From positions 1 to 64,000 of the forward strand of contig JAFSXS010000060.1 of the NCBI GenBank assembly GCA_017443945.1: 64,000 nucleotides of DNA. Reading direction: 5' to 3'. This document shows, in pieces, positions 1 to 7,931 of the stretch (positions are counted from its first letter, which is position 1; the number at the start of each line of letters is the position of its first letter). Under the pieces are notes generated by a model, which saw only the letters and a program-made list of their open reading frames with translations, did no database searches and was not told the origin of the DNA. The translations under genes and the position numbers were made by a program. This stretch comes from Synergistaceae bacterium (GTDB lineage Bacteria; Synergistota; Synergistia; Synergistales; Aminobacteriaceae).

Positions 1-3000
1 ACTGGGCTGTGCAGGTGCCTGCGGGAATGCAAGCCACTTTAACTCTGCTCCGGCCGGTGCTGCTGCGAATAAATCGACTTCGAGTCCGTACTGTCCGTCA
101 GCTGTTGCAGAAATTTCCGGAAGAATTGCAGCAATCATGTAACCTTCTGACTCGATTAATGCTCTCTGCTCGGCTGTGAGTGTTGATTCTGCTCTTTCTG
201 CGCCGATTGATAGTTCGCCTTCACCGAGTGCGACTTTATCCTCTACAAGCTCGTCCATTGTCTCGGATGTTTCTCTGACCTCGGACTCTTCAGCTGTTGT
301 TACGTCCTCAGTGCTTGTTGTTGCTGCGCCGCTGTTGCCGCTTACACTTATTGTAATCGGTACATCAAACGAGCCAATTACAGTGTTGCTGCTGTTCTGA
401 GCTGTAACTTTCACTGTTCCAGTTGCACCGCGATAAGCTCCGTCTTTGGAGAGAACAGCACCATTTTTCAGTGTTACTCGCAATGTAGCCTTATTGACGT
501 CGTCTGCGTCCTTCGTGATCTTAGCTTGAAGATTTGAGGCCGTAATCGCTGTCGTTAAACCGCTGTCAAGTTTCGGGGTCTGAACTTTCCATGTAACTTT
601 TGAGTCGCCCGTTGCTGCGCTTGCCGTTGTAAGTGCAACATTAACATCAACAGATACAGCTTTCTTCAGCTTAAATTTGTCCTTTGACGTGGGCAGATCG
701 CTTACAGAGAGACTCGCTGCTGCAGTTGTATCAATTTCAGGAGCAACGTCCTTGATGATTATCTTAATTGCGCCGGTTGCTGTCTGACCGAAGTTATCAA
801 CTTTGAATTTTACGCTGGTTCCCTTCGTGGCCTTACCGCCGGTTGAAGCCATTGCAATATTCGCAGGAGTCTTATTTGTTGAACTTGCTGGTGTAAGGGT
901 CAAACCTGTAAATTTATCCGAGTAGTCGCTAAGTGCCCCTTCTGTTCCGTCAGCTTTAAGCACTGTCCATGTTACATCACTGCTCACTGCGCCGGTTACA
1001 TCAATCGGGAACGAGTCAGCACTGTTGACCGTAAATGTAAGAGTCTTCGTCGCGATCTTCGGTTTTCCGCCGGTTATCTGAATGAAAACATGTCCCGAAC
1101 CGATTCCAGCTGCGTTGCCGACTTTGACTTCAATATCAAGCGATGAGGCACTATTATCTGTAGCTTTCGTGATATTGTTCTTGCTTATGTTGCTGTTGCT
1201 GACAAATGCGCCCTTAGTCTTGTCGAACGAAATTCCGTAATCACTGCCGAGTTTAGCTTTGTCCAATGTTGCGCCGTTAGTGATCTTAATGTCTCCGAGA
1301 TCCCATGATAACGGCTTTGTTCCGCTTGCAGTAAGGTTGAACTTTATCGTCTTGCCCTGCTGATATACCTTTTGAGGCGGATTCGTTATTGCCGGAGCTG
1401 CCTGCGCTATGAGCTTAACTGTAACTTTCGCGCTCTTGCCAGTTCCATTAGATTTGGCCGTCAATGCAACTGTTGTAGTCTTTGCGTCTCCGTTTGCGTC
1501 TAATGTCTTGATCGTTACTGTTGTTCCGGAAATATCAACACTTACGCTGTTAGTTACATTTTTAAGTCCGCTTGTTATATCAACGTTAGTGTCGCCGCTG
1601 AGTGTGAATGTCGCTAGAGTCGCCGCCGCCGCATCAGCCTTGTAGAGAATCTGAATATCTTTCGAGGCCGCCGGTATAGCTGCACCATTATAGAGCCATT
1701 CAGGAGCCGCCGCGTCAATCGTGAGTCTCAATGTCTTGACAACTGCTCTGCCTACACCGTTATCAATCGATACAACGATCGGGAGATTCTTTGCTGCATT
1801 TCCACCGCTGGTGTGAACGAGATTGATTCCTGACGTGCCGTTTGCTGTGGCTTCGAGATTGAAGGAATTTGCTGCCATAGCTGAGACCGAACCGTTTGAA
1901 GATGTCGATTCTGCCAATGTACCAGAACCAAGAACGATATTATCTGTTACATCTGCACCGAACTTCACCGCGTCCGCCTGCTTAATGTAGACCAGATAGC
2001 TTATCGGAAGAGTTCCGGAGAAATTAATTGCTTGGCTGTCTGCTGTTGTGGTTGTAATGCTCTTAAGGGTGCTTGTAGCAATTTTCGGAGCCGTCGCAGT
2101 TATCTTCAGCGTTACATCCTTGCTGGCCGTATTAAATTCATTGAAAACATCATTTTTGCCCGCAATGTGAACAATAACAGTTCCAACAGGTTTGTTATTT
2201 ACTGTAGGAAGAGCCGTAAATGTTCCGCTAAATTCGCCTTTTGTTGCGTCAAAGGTCAATTCAGAAATTGTTACAGTATTTCCAGCCTCGTCCTTATATG
2301 TAGGTGTATCCCATTCTGAAATGTTTGTACCCTTAAGCGTTGCTTTGAATGCTGTACCTACTTTTGCGGTGCCGAGATTGCTCGTTGTGATCTTCGGTGC
2401 GTCGTAAACTGCAACTGCGTCCGATGACCAAACACCACTCTTGCCCGTCGCAGCGTTACTTGCTGTAATCGTTACGGTCTTGTCAGCAAATGCACTGCTG
2501 AATTTTCCTGATAATTCACCCGTTTTAGCGTCAAGTTTGATTCCGCCGGGTAAATTCTGCGCTTTCCATGTTACTGGGCCGTTTGTCGCTGTGAGGGTTA
2601 CTGCTGTGAAGTCGTCGCCCTTCTTATGACTCGTTGCAAATGTAGTGTCAGTGAAACTTATAACAGGTGCCGGCGCGTCAATATTGAACGTCATATTAAT
2701 TGAGTCATTTCCTGCACCGTTAAGAGCCTTGATTGTTACGCGTTTGTTCTTGGCTGCTTCCGTCGGTGTTCCTGAAATTTTAAGCGTGCCTGCTGTTGTG
2801 TCATCGCTCGCTAAACCTGCCGGGAGTCCGCTGACATCCCATGAAATTTTGCCGGGACCGGTCGCTTCAATTGTGATAGCTTCTATTGCATTCTCGGTGT
2901 CGCCCTCAACTTTCATGTTATTGTAGCTGGCTTTGTCCTCGATTGTAGGCTTGACTGCTACAAACTTAATCGGAAGAGTTATTACTGCATCATTATCAAA

Positions 3001-4542
3001 TGCTTCACTCTCAAGCGTAAATTCTACTTCGCCGGTTACTTCTTTGTTTGAGCCGAAATCTACATCACCAACATTATCCTCGTTGAGGTCCGCTTCAATT
3101 GTAATTTTCGGGTTGCCGGTGTTGACGTTTTCTTCGACTTCGAACGTGAGAATATTCTTATCAGTTACATCTGTGCCGTTGATCTTTAATGCAATATCGC
3201 TCTTATCGACGGTTACAGGTACATCCTTTGTGCCGTTCTTGGTCGTAATATTAAATGTTACTGGTTTGCCGTAAGTTACATCATTGAGCTTAGTTGCAGA
3301 CAAATCCGGAGAGTCAAGCACAACGAGTGTAAATGTCTTAGTAACGCTTGCTACTTTGTTGGAAGCCTGCATAACGATATTATGAGTGCCAGCTACAGGA
3401 GTCTTGCCGCTCTTACGCGTGAATTTACCTGATATTGCGCCATAGTCAGTGGGTGTTGTTGCAGTAGCGTTTGTTTCACTTGAGTCCTCTACCCATTCAA
3501 GCCACGACGGAAATTTTCCTGACTGAGGAGCAAATTTAAGTTTGGTTGTCGTTGCTTCCGATGTGCTGAACGTAATAGCTTCGAAATCGTTTTTGTCAGA
3601 CTCGACTGTGAACGCAACAAAATTACTATCTTCTGCTTTGGCCGCCGCTGTAAGGTCTGTTGTGTCGGGACTTACGATTTTAGGTGCAGCAGCATTGACA
3701 ACGAGCTTGTACGCCTGCTTTACGGGTACGCCGTTATTTTTATCGGTTACGCGGTCATTGGACACACAAATCGTGAACGATTGCCCGGATGTGCTGGTAA
3801 CGTCAAGCAATTGATCAGCTTTAAGAATAAGATCTCCGCTGTCATTGTTGCTGATTGTGAAACCGAGTGTCTCAAGTGCTGTCTTCTGCGTTTCGTCGTT
3901 GAAGTAAATGTTCTGATATTCTTCATTGTCGTCGATATTGCCGCTTGCCTGAATTGTTACTTCATAGGGCTGGCCGTGTGTTCCTGCTGTAACTTTGCTT
4001 GCTGCTGTTGTAAATTTCGGAACTGCTGTCTGCTTCTTGGCCTTGACTGTGATTGTAAACTCTTTAAATATATTAGTATTAGCAGAGTGCCAAAGCTTAA
4101 ATTTATATGTACCTTTGCTTGACGGTTTTCCCGAAACAGTAACAGTTGCCATATAATTTTTCTTGGTAGAGTCATCTTTTTTCAAAATTTGTGTCGTCGA
4201 AACAGTTGCCTTCATTGCGCCATTAATCGTGTATGAAGTTTGTTTTGCATCGACAACATCTTTTTTTGCTTCATCTGATCCGCCTATGTAATATGTCCAT
4301 GGACTAGCTGACAGCGCTCCCCAATATACATCGGTGCCACTACTGGCATACACAAAATATAAAGTTTTACTGTATGTTGAGTCCGCATATCCGACTTCAG
4401 AACCAAATCCCGTAGCATTATTATACGCTGCACCTGTCTGCGCATCAGGGTCGAAAATTATAAAATCAGCAGCCCACGCACTAGCCGAACACGCCAGCAA
4501 GAATCCCAGCACAAGCACAAGAGAAAATATGCGTTTCTTCAT
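1..4542 (-). CDS. Giant exported Ig-like (putative Ig/He_PIG-type) repeat protein, C-terminus cut by window
   Basis: An open reading frame runs from ATG 4542-4540 to the first base of the window with no stop, giving 1514 residues; the C-terminus is missing. A clear Shine-Dalgarno (AAGGAGG) precedes the ATG. The N-terminus (MKKRIFSLVLVLGFLLACSASAWA) is a typical signal peptide. The rest is a chain of roughly 80-110-residue beta-rich Ig-like modules with the 'LPAGL...TAGTLKISGTPT' and 'LPGGIKLDAKTGELSG' signatures of putative-Ig (He_PIG-like) domains, with little Cys. Towards the end of what is visible the sequence changes to a Thr/Glu-rich stretch (TSTEDVTTAEESE) and then a compact segment, as expected before a C-terminal anchor. 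Likely a cell-surface or outer-membrane protein; ligand unknown. Plus-strand ORFs across it are shadows. The Ig-repeat call is firm; the role is not. Confidence 0.85.
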   Translation of the reverse strand, partial: MKKRIFSLVLVLGFLLACSASAWAADFIIFDPDAQTGAAYNNATGFGSEVGYADSTYSKTLYFVYASSGTDVYWGALSASPWTYYIGGSDEAKKDVVDAKQTSYTINGAMKATVSTTQILKKDDSTKKNYMATVTVSGKPSSKGTYKFKLWHSANTNIFKEFTITVKAKKQTAVPKFTTAASKVTAGTHGQPYEVTIQASGNIDDNEEYQNIYFNDETQKTALETLGFTISNNDSGDLILKADQLLDVTSTSGQSFTICVSNDRVTDKNNGVPVKQAYKLVVNAAAPKIVSPDTTDLTAAAKAEDSNFVAFTVESDKNDFEAITFSTSEATTTKLKFAPQSGKFPSWLEWVEDSSETNATATTPTDYGAISGKFTRKSGKTPVAGTHNIVMQASNKVASVTKTFTLVVLDSPDLSATKLNDVTYGKPVTFNITTKNGTKDVPVTVDKSDIALKINGTDVTDKNILTFEVEENVNTGNPKITIEADLNEDNVGDVDFGSNKEVTGEVEFTLESEAFDNDAVITLPIKFVAVKPTIEDKASYNNMKVEGDTENAIEAITIEATGPGKISWDVSGLPAGLASDDTTAGTLKISGTPTEAAKNKRVTIKALNGAGNDSINMTFNIDAPAPVISFTDTTFATSHKKGDDFTAVTLTATNGPVTWKAQNLPGGIKLDAKTGELSGKFSSAFADKTVTITASNAATGKSGVWSSDAVAVYDAPKITTSNLGTAKVGTAFKATLKGTNISEWDTPTYKDEAGNTVTISELTFDATKGEFSGTFTALPTVNNKPVGTVIVHIAGKNDVFNEFNTASKDVTLKITATAPKIATSTLKSITTTTADSQAINFSGTLPISYLVYIKQADAVKFGADVTDNIVLGSGTLAESTSSNGSVSAMAANSFNLEATANGTSGINLVHTSGGNAAKNLPIVVSIDNGVGRAVVKTLRLTIDAAAPEWLYNGAAIPAASKDIQILYKADAAAATLATFTLSGDTNVDITSGLKNVTNSVSVDISGTTVTIKTLDANGDAKTTTVALTAKSNGTGKSAKVTVKLIAQAAPAITNPPQKVYQQGKTIKFNLTASGTKPLSWDLGDIKITNGATLDKAKLGSDYGISFDKTKGAFVSNSNISKNNITKATDNSASSLDIEVKVGNAAGIGSGHVFIQITGGKPKIATKTLTFTVNSADSFPIDVTGAVSSDVTWTVLKADGTEGALSDYSDKFTGLTLTPASSTNKTPANIAMASTGGKATKGTSVKFKVDNFGQTATGAIKIIIKDVAPEIDTTAAASLSVSDLPTSKDKFKLKKAVSVDVNVALTTASAATGDSKVTWKVQTPKLDSGLTTAITASNLQAKITKDADDVNKATLRVTLKNGAVLSKDGAYRGATGTVKVTAQNSSNTVIGSFDVPITISVSGNSGAATTSTEDVTTAEESEVRETSETMDELVEDKVALGEGELSIGAERAESTLTAEQRALIESEGYMIAAILPEISATADGQYGLEVDLFAAAPAGAELKWLAFPQAPAQPS

Positions 4543-4654
4543 GTATAATTAACCTCCTTGTAATAAAAATTTTCCGTATTCCGAACAGATATAAATCTAT
4601 TCCTTTACCGTTTACGCGTTGAATAATTAAAATTTGGTGAACCGAGCACAGAGG

Positions 4655-4736
4655 GTTGAAGGAAATCCCACAGGGTCATAACTGAATGTGTGATAAAACT
4701 CTGTGCCCATGTTCATATTAAAATTTGTTACCCGAA
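4655..4736 (-). other. Possible right end / guide-RNA (omega RNA) 3' region of the TnpB element
   Basis: Directly 3' of tnpB on the minus strand lies about 80 nt of non-coding DNA ending in CCCTGTGGGATTTCCTTCAA (complement of 4657-4676), which can form a short CCC/GGG hairpin followed by TTCAAC. Elements of the IS605/IS1341 type commonly end their omega RNA and right end with a hairpin followed by a TTCAA-like end, so the guide would be the DNA beyond 4655. This is inference from position and the terminal motif only; no second copy is available here to fix the boundary. Confidence 0.3.
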
Positions 4737-6059
4737 TCATTTGGCCTGACTAACTCCCTTCAGGCGTTGCACCCCTTGCACACTAACAGGCGGAGGGATG
4801 GCGGATTCTCGCAAAGCACGGAGAAAAATTCCCCTTGCACCGTTGTAATCACGGTCTAATGTGATATTGCCGTCTCTGATAAATTTCCCCGGAGACTTTA
4901 TTTCGCCGTTCCATGAACAAGTTTGCGAGGTCCAGTCCTCATTTTGCGCGATAATTTTTCGTCCGTACTGTTCGGCCTTAGCTCTGATAAAATCTTGAAA
5001 TTCTGAGTGTGCCCGTGTGAGCATTTCTCTCATCGTGCGCGAGTAAAATTTTTCGGTCATGTCTGCGTTAAATTCCGGCAGTGCAATAACGTCAAAATTT
5101 TTAACGATAAATAATGCTGCTTTGCGGGTTAATTCTTCAGTGAGATTCATGATTCGCCAGTAAAGCCGGTTATATGCCTTCTTCATTTTTGCGCGCTGTC
5201 TGTGATTCGCAAGATTCATCCTATTATATAAGTCATCAAGATAAACGCAGAGGCTGCAAATTTTCGAGAAAGCATTACGGCCGATTTTGCCGCACGAGTC
5301 AAGACTGTAGAACGTCATGAAATTTCTAATGCCCGGATCAAGAGAGACCGCGCGCCCTTGCTTATCGGACGCAATAGAAATTTTTACGGGAACGCAGATA
5401 AACCATCGTCCGGCCTCATAAGTGAGTCTGCAATCGCCTTCAGGAACGGGAATATTTTCCGCATGAGTCATTTTCCCAAGAAAGTGCGAATAAATGCCGC
5501 GTTTGCCCACTGATGATTTAGGAATGTAGAGAGTCTGTCTTGCGTCTCGTCTGGCTCTGAAATTTGCGCTGTTATTGTTTGCTGAAGTCTGCTTGTAGCT
5601 TATGCATGCGTCTCTTACAGCAACAGATTTAATTTGATAGGGGACATTCTGCGCCCAGTCGGGTAAATCTTTTAGCAGCCAGCGTTTAATCTCCAGCCAG
5701 TCCGGATTATTGCCGCGCGTGAGAAATTCAAGTGTCCGGTTAAAGACGTAACGTGCAGTGCCAAGCCATTGATTCAAAATATCCTGCTGCTTTGAGTCGG
5801 GATAAATGCGAATCTTTCGTGAGCGTAAGACCTCGTGAGGCTCTGACTCTTTTGCGTTGTAATATGCGCTGTAAGGTAGGCTGTGAAACTCTGACTCGAA
5901 CCATGAATTATTAATTGCAGACAACGAGTCTAAATTTTCAGATTCATAATTGAGTGAGTCTAACGTCCTGACGCTAGGCAGCCACAAAAACGGCGATAGA
6001 GTCATGCATGTTTCGTCCCAATATCCGCGAGTGTGTGAGAGTGCATTAAATTTTTTCAT
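4737..6059 (-). CDS. tnpB: TnpB-family RNA-guided nuclease (IS605/IS1341 OrfB-like), zinc ribbon degenerate
   Basis: 440 residues. The core starts at about residue 79 (RSRKIRIYP, the usual N-terminus of OrfB) and contains the RuvC-like catalytic residues D241 (SLDPG), E329 (ALPEF) and D402/D404 (LDRDYNGA). The segment that is normally a four-Cys zinc ribbon (TSxTCSxCG...CxxCG) here reads TSQTCSWNGEI...FIRDGN, so only Cys381 of four is kept. An additional N-terminal extension of about 78 residues (contains SPFLWLP and NSWFES) precedes the core. TnpB proteins are transposon-encoded nucleases guided by an omega RNA from the element's 3' end. No tnpA lies nearby, so the element is not autonomous by itself. 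The start at 6059 overlaps the stop of an upstream small ORF as ATGA, which suggests coupled translation. Confidence 0.85.
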   Translation of the reverse strand: MKKFNALSHTRGYWDETCMTLSPFLWLPSVRTLDSLNYESENLDSLSAINNSWFESEFHSLPYSAYYNAKESEPHEVLRSRKIRIYPDSKQQDILNQWLGTARYVFNRTLEFLTRGNNPDWLEIKRWLLKDLPDWAQNVPYQIKSVAVRDACISYKQTSANNNSANFRARRDARQTLYIPKSSVGKRGIYSHFLGKMTHAENIPVPEGDCRLTYEAGRWFICVPVKISIASDKQGRAVSLDPGIRNFMTFYSLDSCGKIGRNAFSKICSLCVYLDDLYNRMNLANHRQRAKMKKAYNRLYWRIMNLTEELTRKAALFIVKNFDVIALPEFNADMTEKFYSRTMREMLTRAHSEFQDFIRAKAEQYGRKIIAQNEDWTSQTCSWNGEIKSPGKFIRDGNITLDRDYNGARGIFLRALRESAIPPPVSVQGVQRLKGVSQAK

Positions 6060-6322
6060 GCGCAGACACCTCCGAACATAATCGGGCGTGAAATTTTCTC
6101 AGGGCAATAAATGAAAGGATGAGCGTTAAATTTTTTTGTTCTCTGCCGAAATTGTAAGCACAGTAATAGCCTCTGCTGCTCTGCTGCTCTGCTGCTCTGC
6201 TGCTCTGCTGCTCTGCTGCTCTGCTCAAATTTTGTAAGTATAGCACATTTCGGCATAATTTTCACCCGCTTTCTAAAGTATTTTTGCAAGTTTCGGAGAT
6301 AAATTTTTTGTTGCTGTAACAC
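6056..6322 (-). CDS. Possible translated leader ORF of tnpB, 88 aa, contains octanucleotide repeat
   Basis: A GTG-start ORF (6322-6320) with a strong Shine-Dalgarno (AAGGAGG, complement of about 6332-6338, spaced about 9 nt) runs 88 codons and ends with TGA 6058-6056, overlapping the tnpB ATG (6059-6057) as ATGA. Its middle part is the translated 8-bp repeat (repeating AAEQQSSR-type residues). The protein has no recognisable domain. Good SD plus stop/start overlap argue that ribosomes enter tnpB through this ORF; the peptide itself may not matter. A second frame (66 aa, ending at 6046) is also open through the repeat and into tnpB. Not proven to be expressed. Confidence 0.45.
   Translation of the reverse strand: MLQQQKIYLRNLQKYFRKRVKIMPKCAILTKFEQSSRAAEQQSSRAAEQQRLLLCLQFRQRTKKFNAHPFIYCPEKISRPIMFGGVCA
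6171..6226. repeat. 8-bp tandem repeat (CTCTGCTG)n, six perfect copies plus one variant
   Basis: Six consecutive perfect CTCTGCTG units (6171-6218) and a seventh differing in its last base (CTCTGCTC, 6219-6226). The unit is not a multiple of three, so copy-number change would shift the reading frame of the leader ORF that contains it, 112 bp upstream of tnpB. Octanucleotide tracts of this kind are typical of slipped-strand phase variation in other bacteria. Confidence 0.9.
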
Positions 6323-6442
6323 TTTGTTAAATCCTCCTTGACTTGTCGTAATTAATCTCGGTGCTTTGAGAGTGAGTCTTTAGCGTTTACGAGATTTATA
6401 AAATTTTATCATAAATATTTTTGGCCGATATAGTTAATTTGC

Positions 6443-6510
6443 GGGACTCCTGGGCGGGGGGTGCGGGGGGGCGATAGGGGCCCCGCATACTGAATCACAA
6501 AATTTTTTTA
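6443..6510 (+). repeat. G-rich intergenic element, copy A
   Basis: Contains GGGCGGGGGGTGCGGGGGGG, then AGGGGCCCCGCATAC and CACAAAATTTTTTT. Two related elements sit at 34832-34914 and 51375-51440 with the same order of parts (GGGCGGGG, AGGGG, optional CCCC, CAYAC, AAATTTTTT). Lies between hicB and tnpB, together with the repeat and AT-rich DNA filling 6060-6507. Function unknown; the strand has clear G-quadruplex potential. Confidence 0.55.
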
Positions 6511-6807
6511 CGCTGCAATGTGCTTTGACTTCAATTCGTCGCGTACAGGAGGCATGAATATATCAATTAGTGCGAGAGTCTCATAATCTTCAAGTTCTAT
6601 ATCATGAAGTAGTGAAGGTTCCGGGATAATATCTCCGTCGCGTTCCATTGAGAATAAATGCAGTCCGAGAGATTCGCGTGCTTGTGTGAATGCGTCAGAG
6701 TCGTTATTGCCTTGTGAAGTGCAGCCGGGGAGGTCAGGGAAAGCGACTCCGACTTGTTCAGGTACATCATAGCCGAAAATTGCGGGAAAAATATAATAAT
6801 CTTTCAT
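6508..6807 (-). CDS. hicB: HicB-family antitoxin
   Basis: 99 residues: KDYYIFPAIFGYD...VGVAFPDLPGCTSQGNNDSDAF, the partial RNase H-like fold of HicB antitoxins, followed by DIFMPPVRDELKSKH. HicB neutralises the mRNA interferase HicA and often represses the operon. SD AAGGAGG lies 10 nt before ATG 6807-6805. The hicA reading frame ends 14 bp upstream (6822), in the usual hicA-hicB order, but hicA is frameshifted (see next entry), so this may be an orphan antitoxin. There is no DNA-binding domain long enough to be certain at its C-terminus. Confidence 0.85.
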   Translation of the reverse strand: MKDYYIFPAIFGYDVPEQVGVAFPDLPGCTSQGNNDSDAFTQARESLGLHLFSMERDGDIIPEPSLLHDIELEDYETLALIDIFMPPVRDELKSKHIAA

Positions 6808-6821
6808 GTAAATTTACCTCC

Positions 6822-7017
6822 TTAAAATTTTATGCCTGATTGTTTCTCGATACTCTTAATTATTGTGCGTGATAAAGTTTTTACGGGATGACGAACTGTA
6901 ACTTTTCCCGATATAAATGCGTGTTTGAAATGCCAATGATCGCCCCTAATGCTGTCTAAATACCAGCCGTTAGCCTCTAAAATTTTTATAAATTCCCGTG
7001 ATGAAATAACTTTTCAT
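6822..7017 (-). pseudogene. hicA: hicA toxin with frameshift directly after the start codon
   Basis: The frame ending at TAA 6824-6822 encodes a recognisable HicA: VISSREFIKILEANGW...GDHWHFKH (catalytic His region of the dsRBD-like fold), TVRHPVKTLS, TIIKSIEKQSGI. No ATG, GTG or TTG opens this frame: upstream it meets TGA. The only sensible start, ATG 7017-7015, is followed by AAAAGTT, where ATG-AAA-GTT would restore MKVISS; one extra A in the A-run (7011-7014) puts it out of frame after the second codon. No SD is visible. Either a true null mutation or a sequencing error in a homopolymer. Confidence 0.75.
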
Positions 7018-7231
7018 GCAAATAATTTTATCATGATTCAGTGTATAAAAATTTTCGTGAAGTTTTTGTGCTGATAAAAAATTTTTTTGCTGTGTGAGTC
7101 TTTGCGCTTTAATGAACGCTATAACATTTTTGTAGTTGTAAATGTAGTTGTAAAATTTATTTCTTGACTCGTGAAAAGTTTTATAGTTGCATTATATAAT
7201 AATCTCAAAATTTTTGCAGGAGGAATAAATT

Positions 7232-7606
7232 ATGATTCGCGACGTTACATCAACAGAAGTAAAAAATTTGCGGGGCGGACGTGGAGTCGTTTATGTTCAT
7301 CACATTTTAACGCCTGAAGAACTTTACGGGCATGGGAGAATGTATGCGCGCATAGTATTGCCTGCGGGAAGTTCGGTCGGGTGGCACCAGCATATTCACG
7401 ACACAGAGCCTTATTATATATTGAAGGGTGAAGCAGATTTCTACGAGGGAGACTCGGAAAACGGCGAGCGCAAAAAATTTCACGTCAAGGCCGGGCAGGT
7501 TTGCTTAATAAATGTCGGTCAATGGCATTCACTGGAGAATAACTCTGACTCGGACTTGGAGTTTATGGCGTTGATTTATAATGAGCCGGGGTATTTGCTG
7601 AATTAG
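7232..7606 (+). CDS. Small single-domain cupin protein
   Basis: 124 residues forming one cupin_2 barrel: motif 1 GSSVGWHQHIHDTEPYYILKG with metal-ligand His/His/Glu (residues about 50-70) and motif 2 GQVCLINVGQWHSLEN with the fourth ligand His. Proteins of this class bind a divalent metal and act as small isomerases, dioxygenase-like enzymes or sugar sensors; the substrate cannot be told. SD GCAGGAGGA precedes the ATG by 8 nt. Followed 16 bp later by the DUF1902 gene, probably co-transcribed. A TATAAT hexamer is present at 7195-7200 but has no good -35. Confidence 0.85.
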   Translation: MIRDVTSTEVKNLRGGRGVVYVHHILTPEELYGHGRMYARIVLPAGSSVGWHQHIHDTEPYYILKGEADFYEGDSENGERKKFHVKAGQVCLINVGQWHSLENNSDSDLEFMALIYNEPGYLLN

Positions 7607-7622
7607 TAAGGAGGTAAATTTT

Positions 7623-7847
7623 ATGAAGTGTACAGTAAAAATTTTATGGGATCCTGAAGCGGCCGTATGGATTACAAAAAGTGAAGAGCTGCCCGGACTT
7701 TTGCTTGAATCAGGTTCATACGACGCACTAATTGAACGCGTAAAACATGCGATTTCAGATTTCATTGACGTTGACGAAATTGACAAGATAGATTACTGCG
7801 ATATAAATTTTGTAGGGTATCGTCTCGAAAGGGTGCTAGTAAGTTAG
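7623..7847 (+). CDS. DUF1902 / HicB-like antitoxin protein
   Basis: 74 residues: CTVKILWDPEAAVWITKSEELPGLLLES then an amphipathic helix (DALIERVKHAISDFI). This is the DUF1902 form of the HicB half-fold, usually paired with a HicA-type toxin immediately downstream. SD AAGGAGG 9 nt before ATG. Downstream only a broken toxin remnant is present (7850-7920), so the gene appears to be a solitary antitoxin. Confidence 0.75.
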   Translation: MKCTVKILWDPEAAVWITKSEELPGLLLESGSYDALIERVKHAISDFIDVDEIDKIDYCDINFVGYRLERVLVS

Positions 7848-7849
7848 CG

Positions 7850-7920
7850 GCTGAATACGAGAAAAAATTACGAAAAATTTTAAGGCAGCACGATGTTATT
7901 TTCTAAGACAGGGAAAAGGA
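7850..7920 (+). pseudogene. Remnant of a HicA-like toxin N-terminus
   Basis: Right after the DUF1902 stop, one frame reads AAEYEKKLRKILRQHDVIF followed by TAA (7904-7906); the -1 frame then continues LRQGKGE before stopping. AEYEKKLRKIL...RQGKG-like is how HicA-type partners of DUF1902 proteins begin, and the catalytic His and the rest are missing. Deletion plus frameshift, then the next gene's SD. Short, so the family assignment is inferred from the position. Confidence 0.5.
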
Positions 7921-7931
7921 GAAATTTAACG

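Noticed and set aside
176-4552. A series of plus-strand ORFs of 60-113 codons
   Set aside because: They are antisense shadows of the single minus-strand Ig-repeat gene, without SD or domain content, and their products are low-complexity Val/Ser/Leu strings.
6171-6226. Possible CRISPR-like repeat
   Set aside because: Unit of 8 bp with no spacers; it is a simple tandem repeat. No CRISPR array or cas gene was seen in the window.
6046-6246. 66-codon ORF through the octanucleotide repeat
   Set aside because: Weak GTG start with no SD; mentioned only as the alternative open frame of the leader ORF that has a strong SD.
7164-7200. TTGACT/TATAAT pair before the cupin gene as a promoter
   Set aside because: Spacing is 25 bp, too long for a sigma70 promoter; only the TATAAT may be used.
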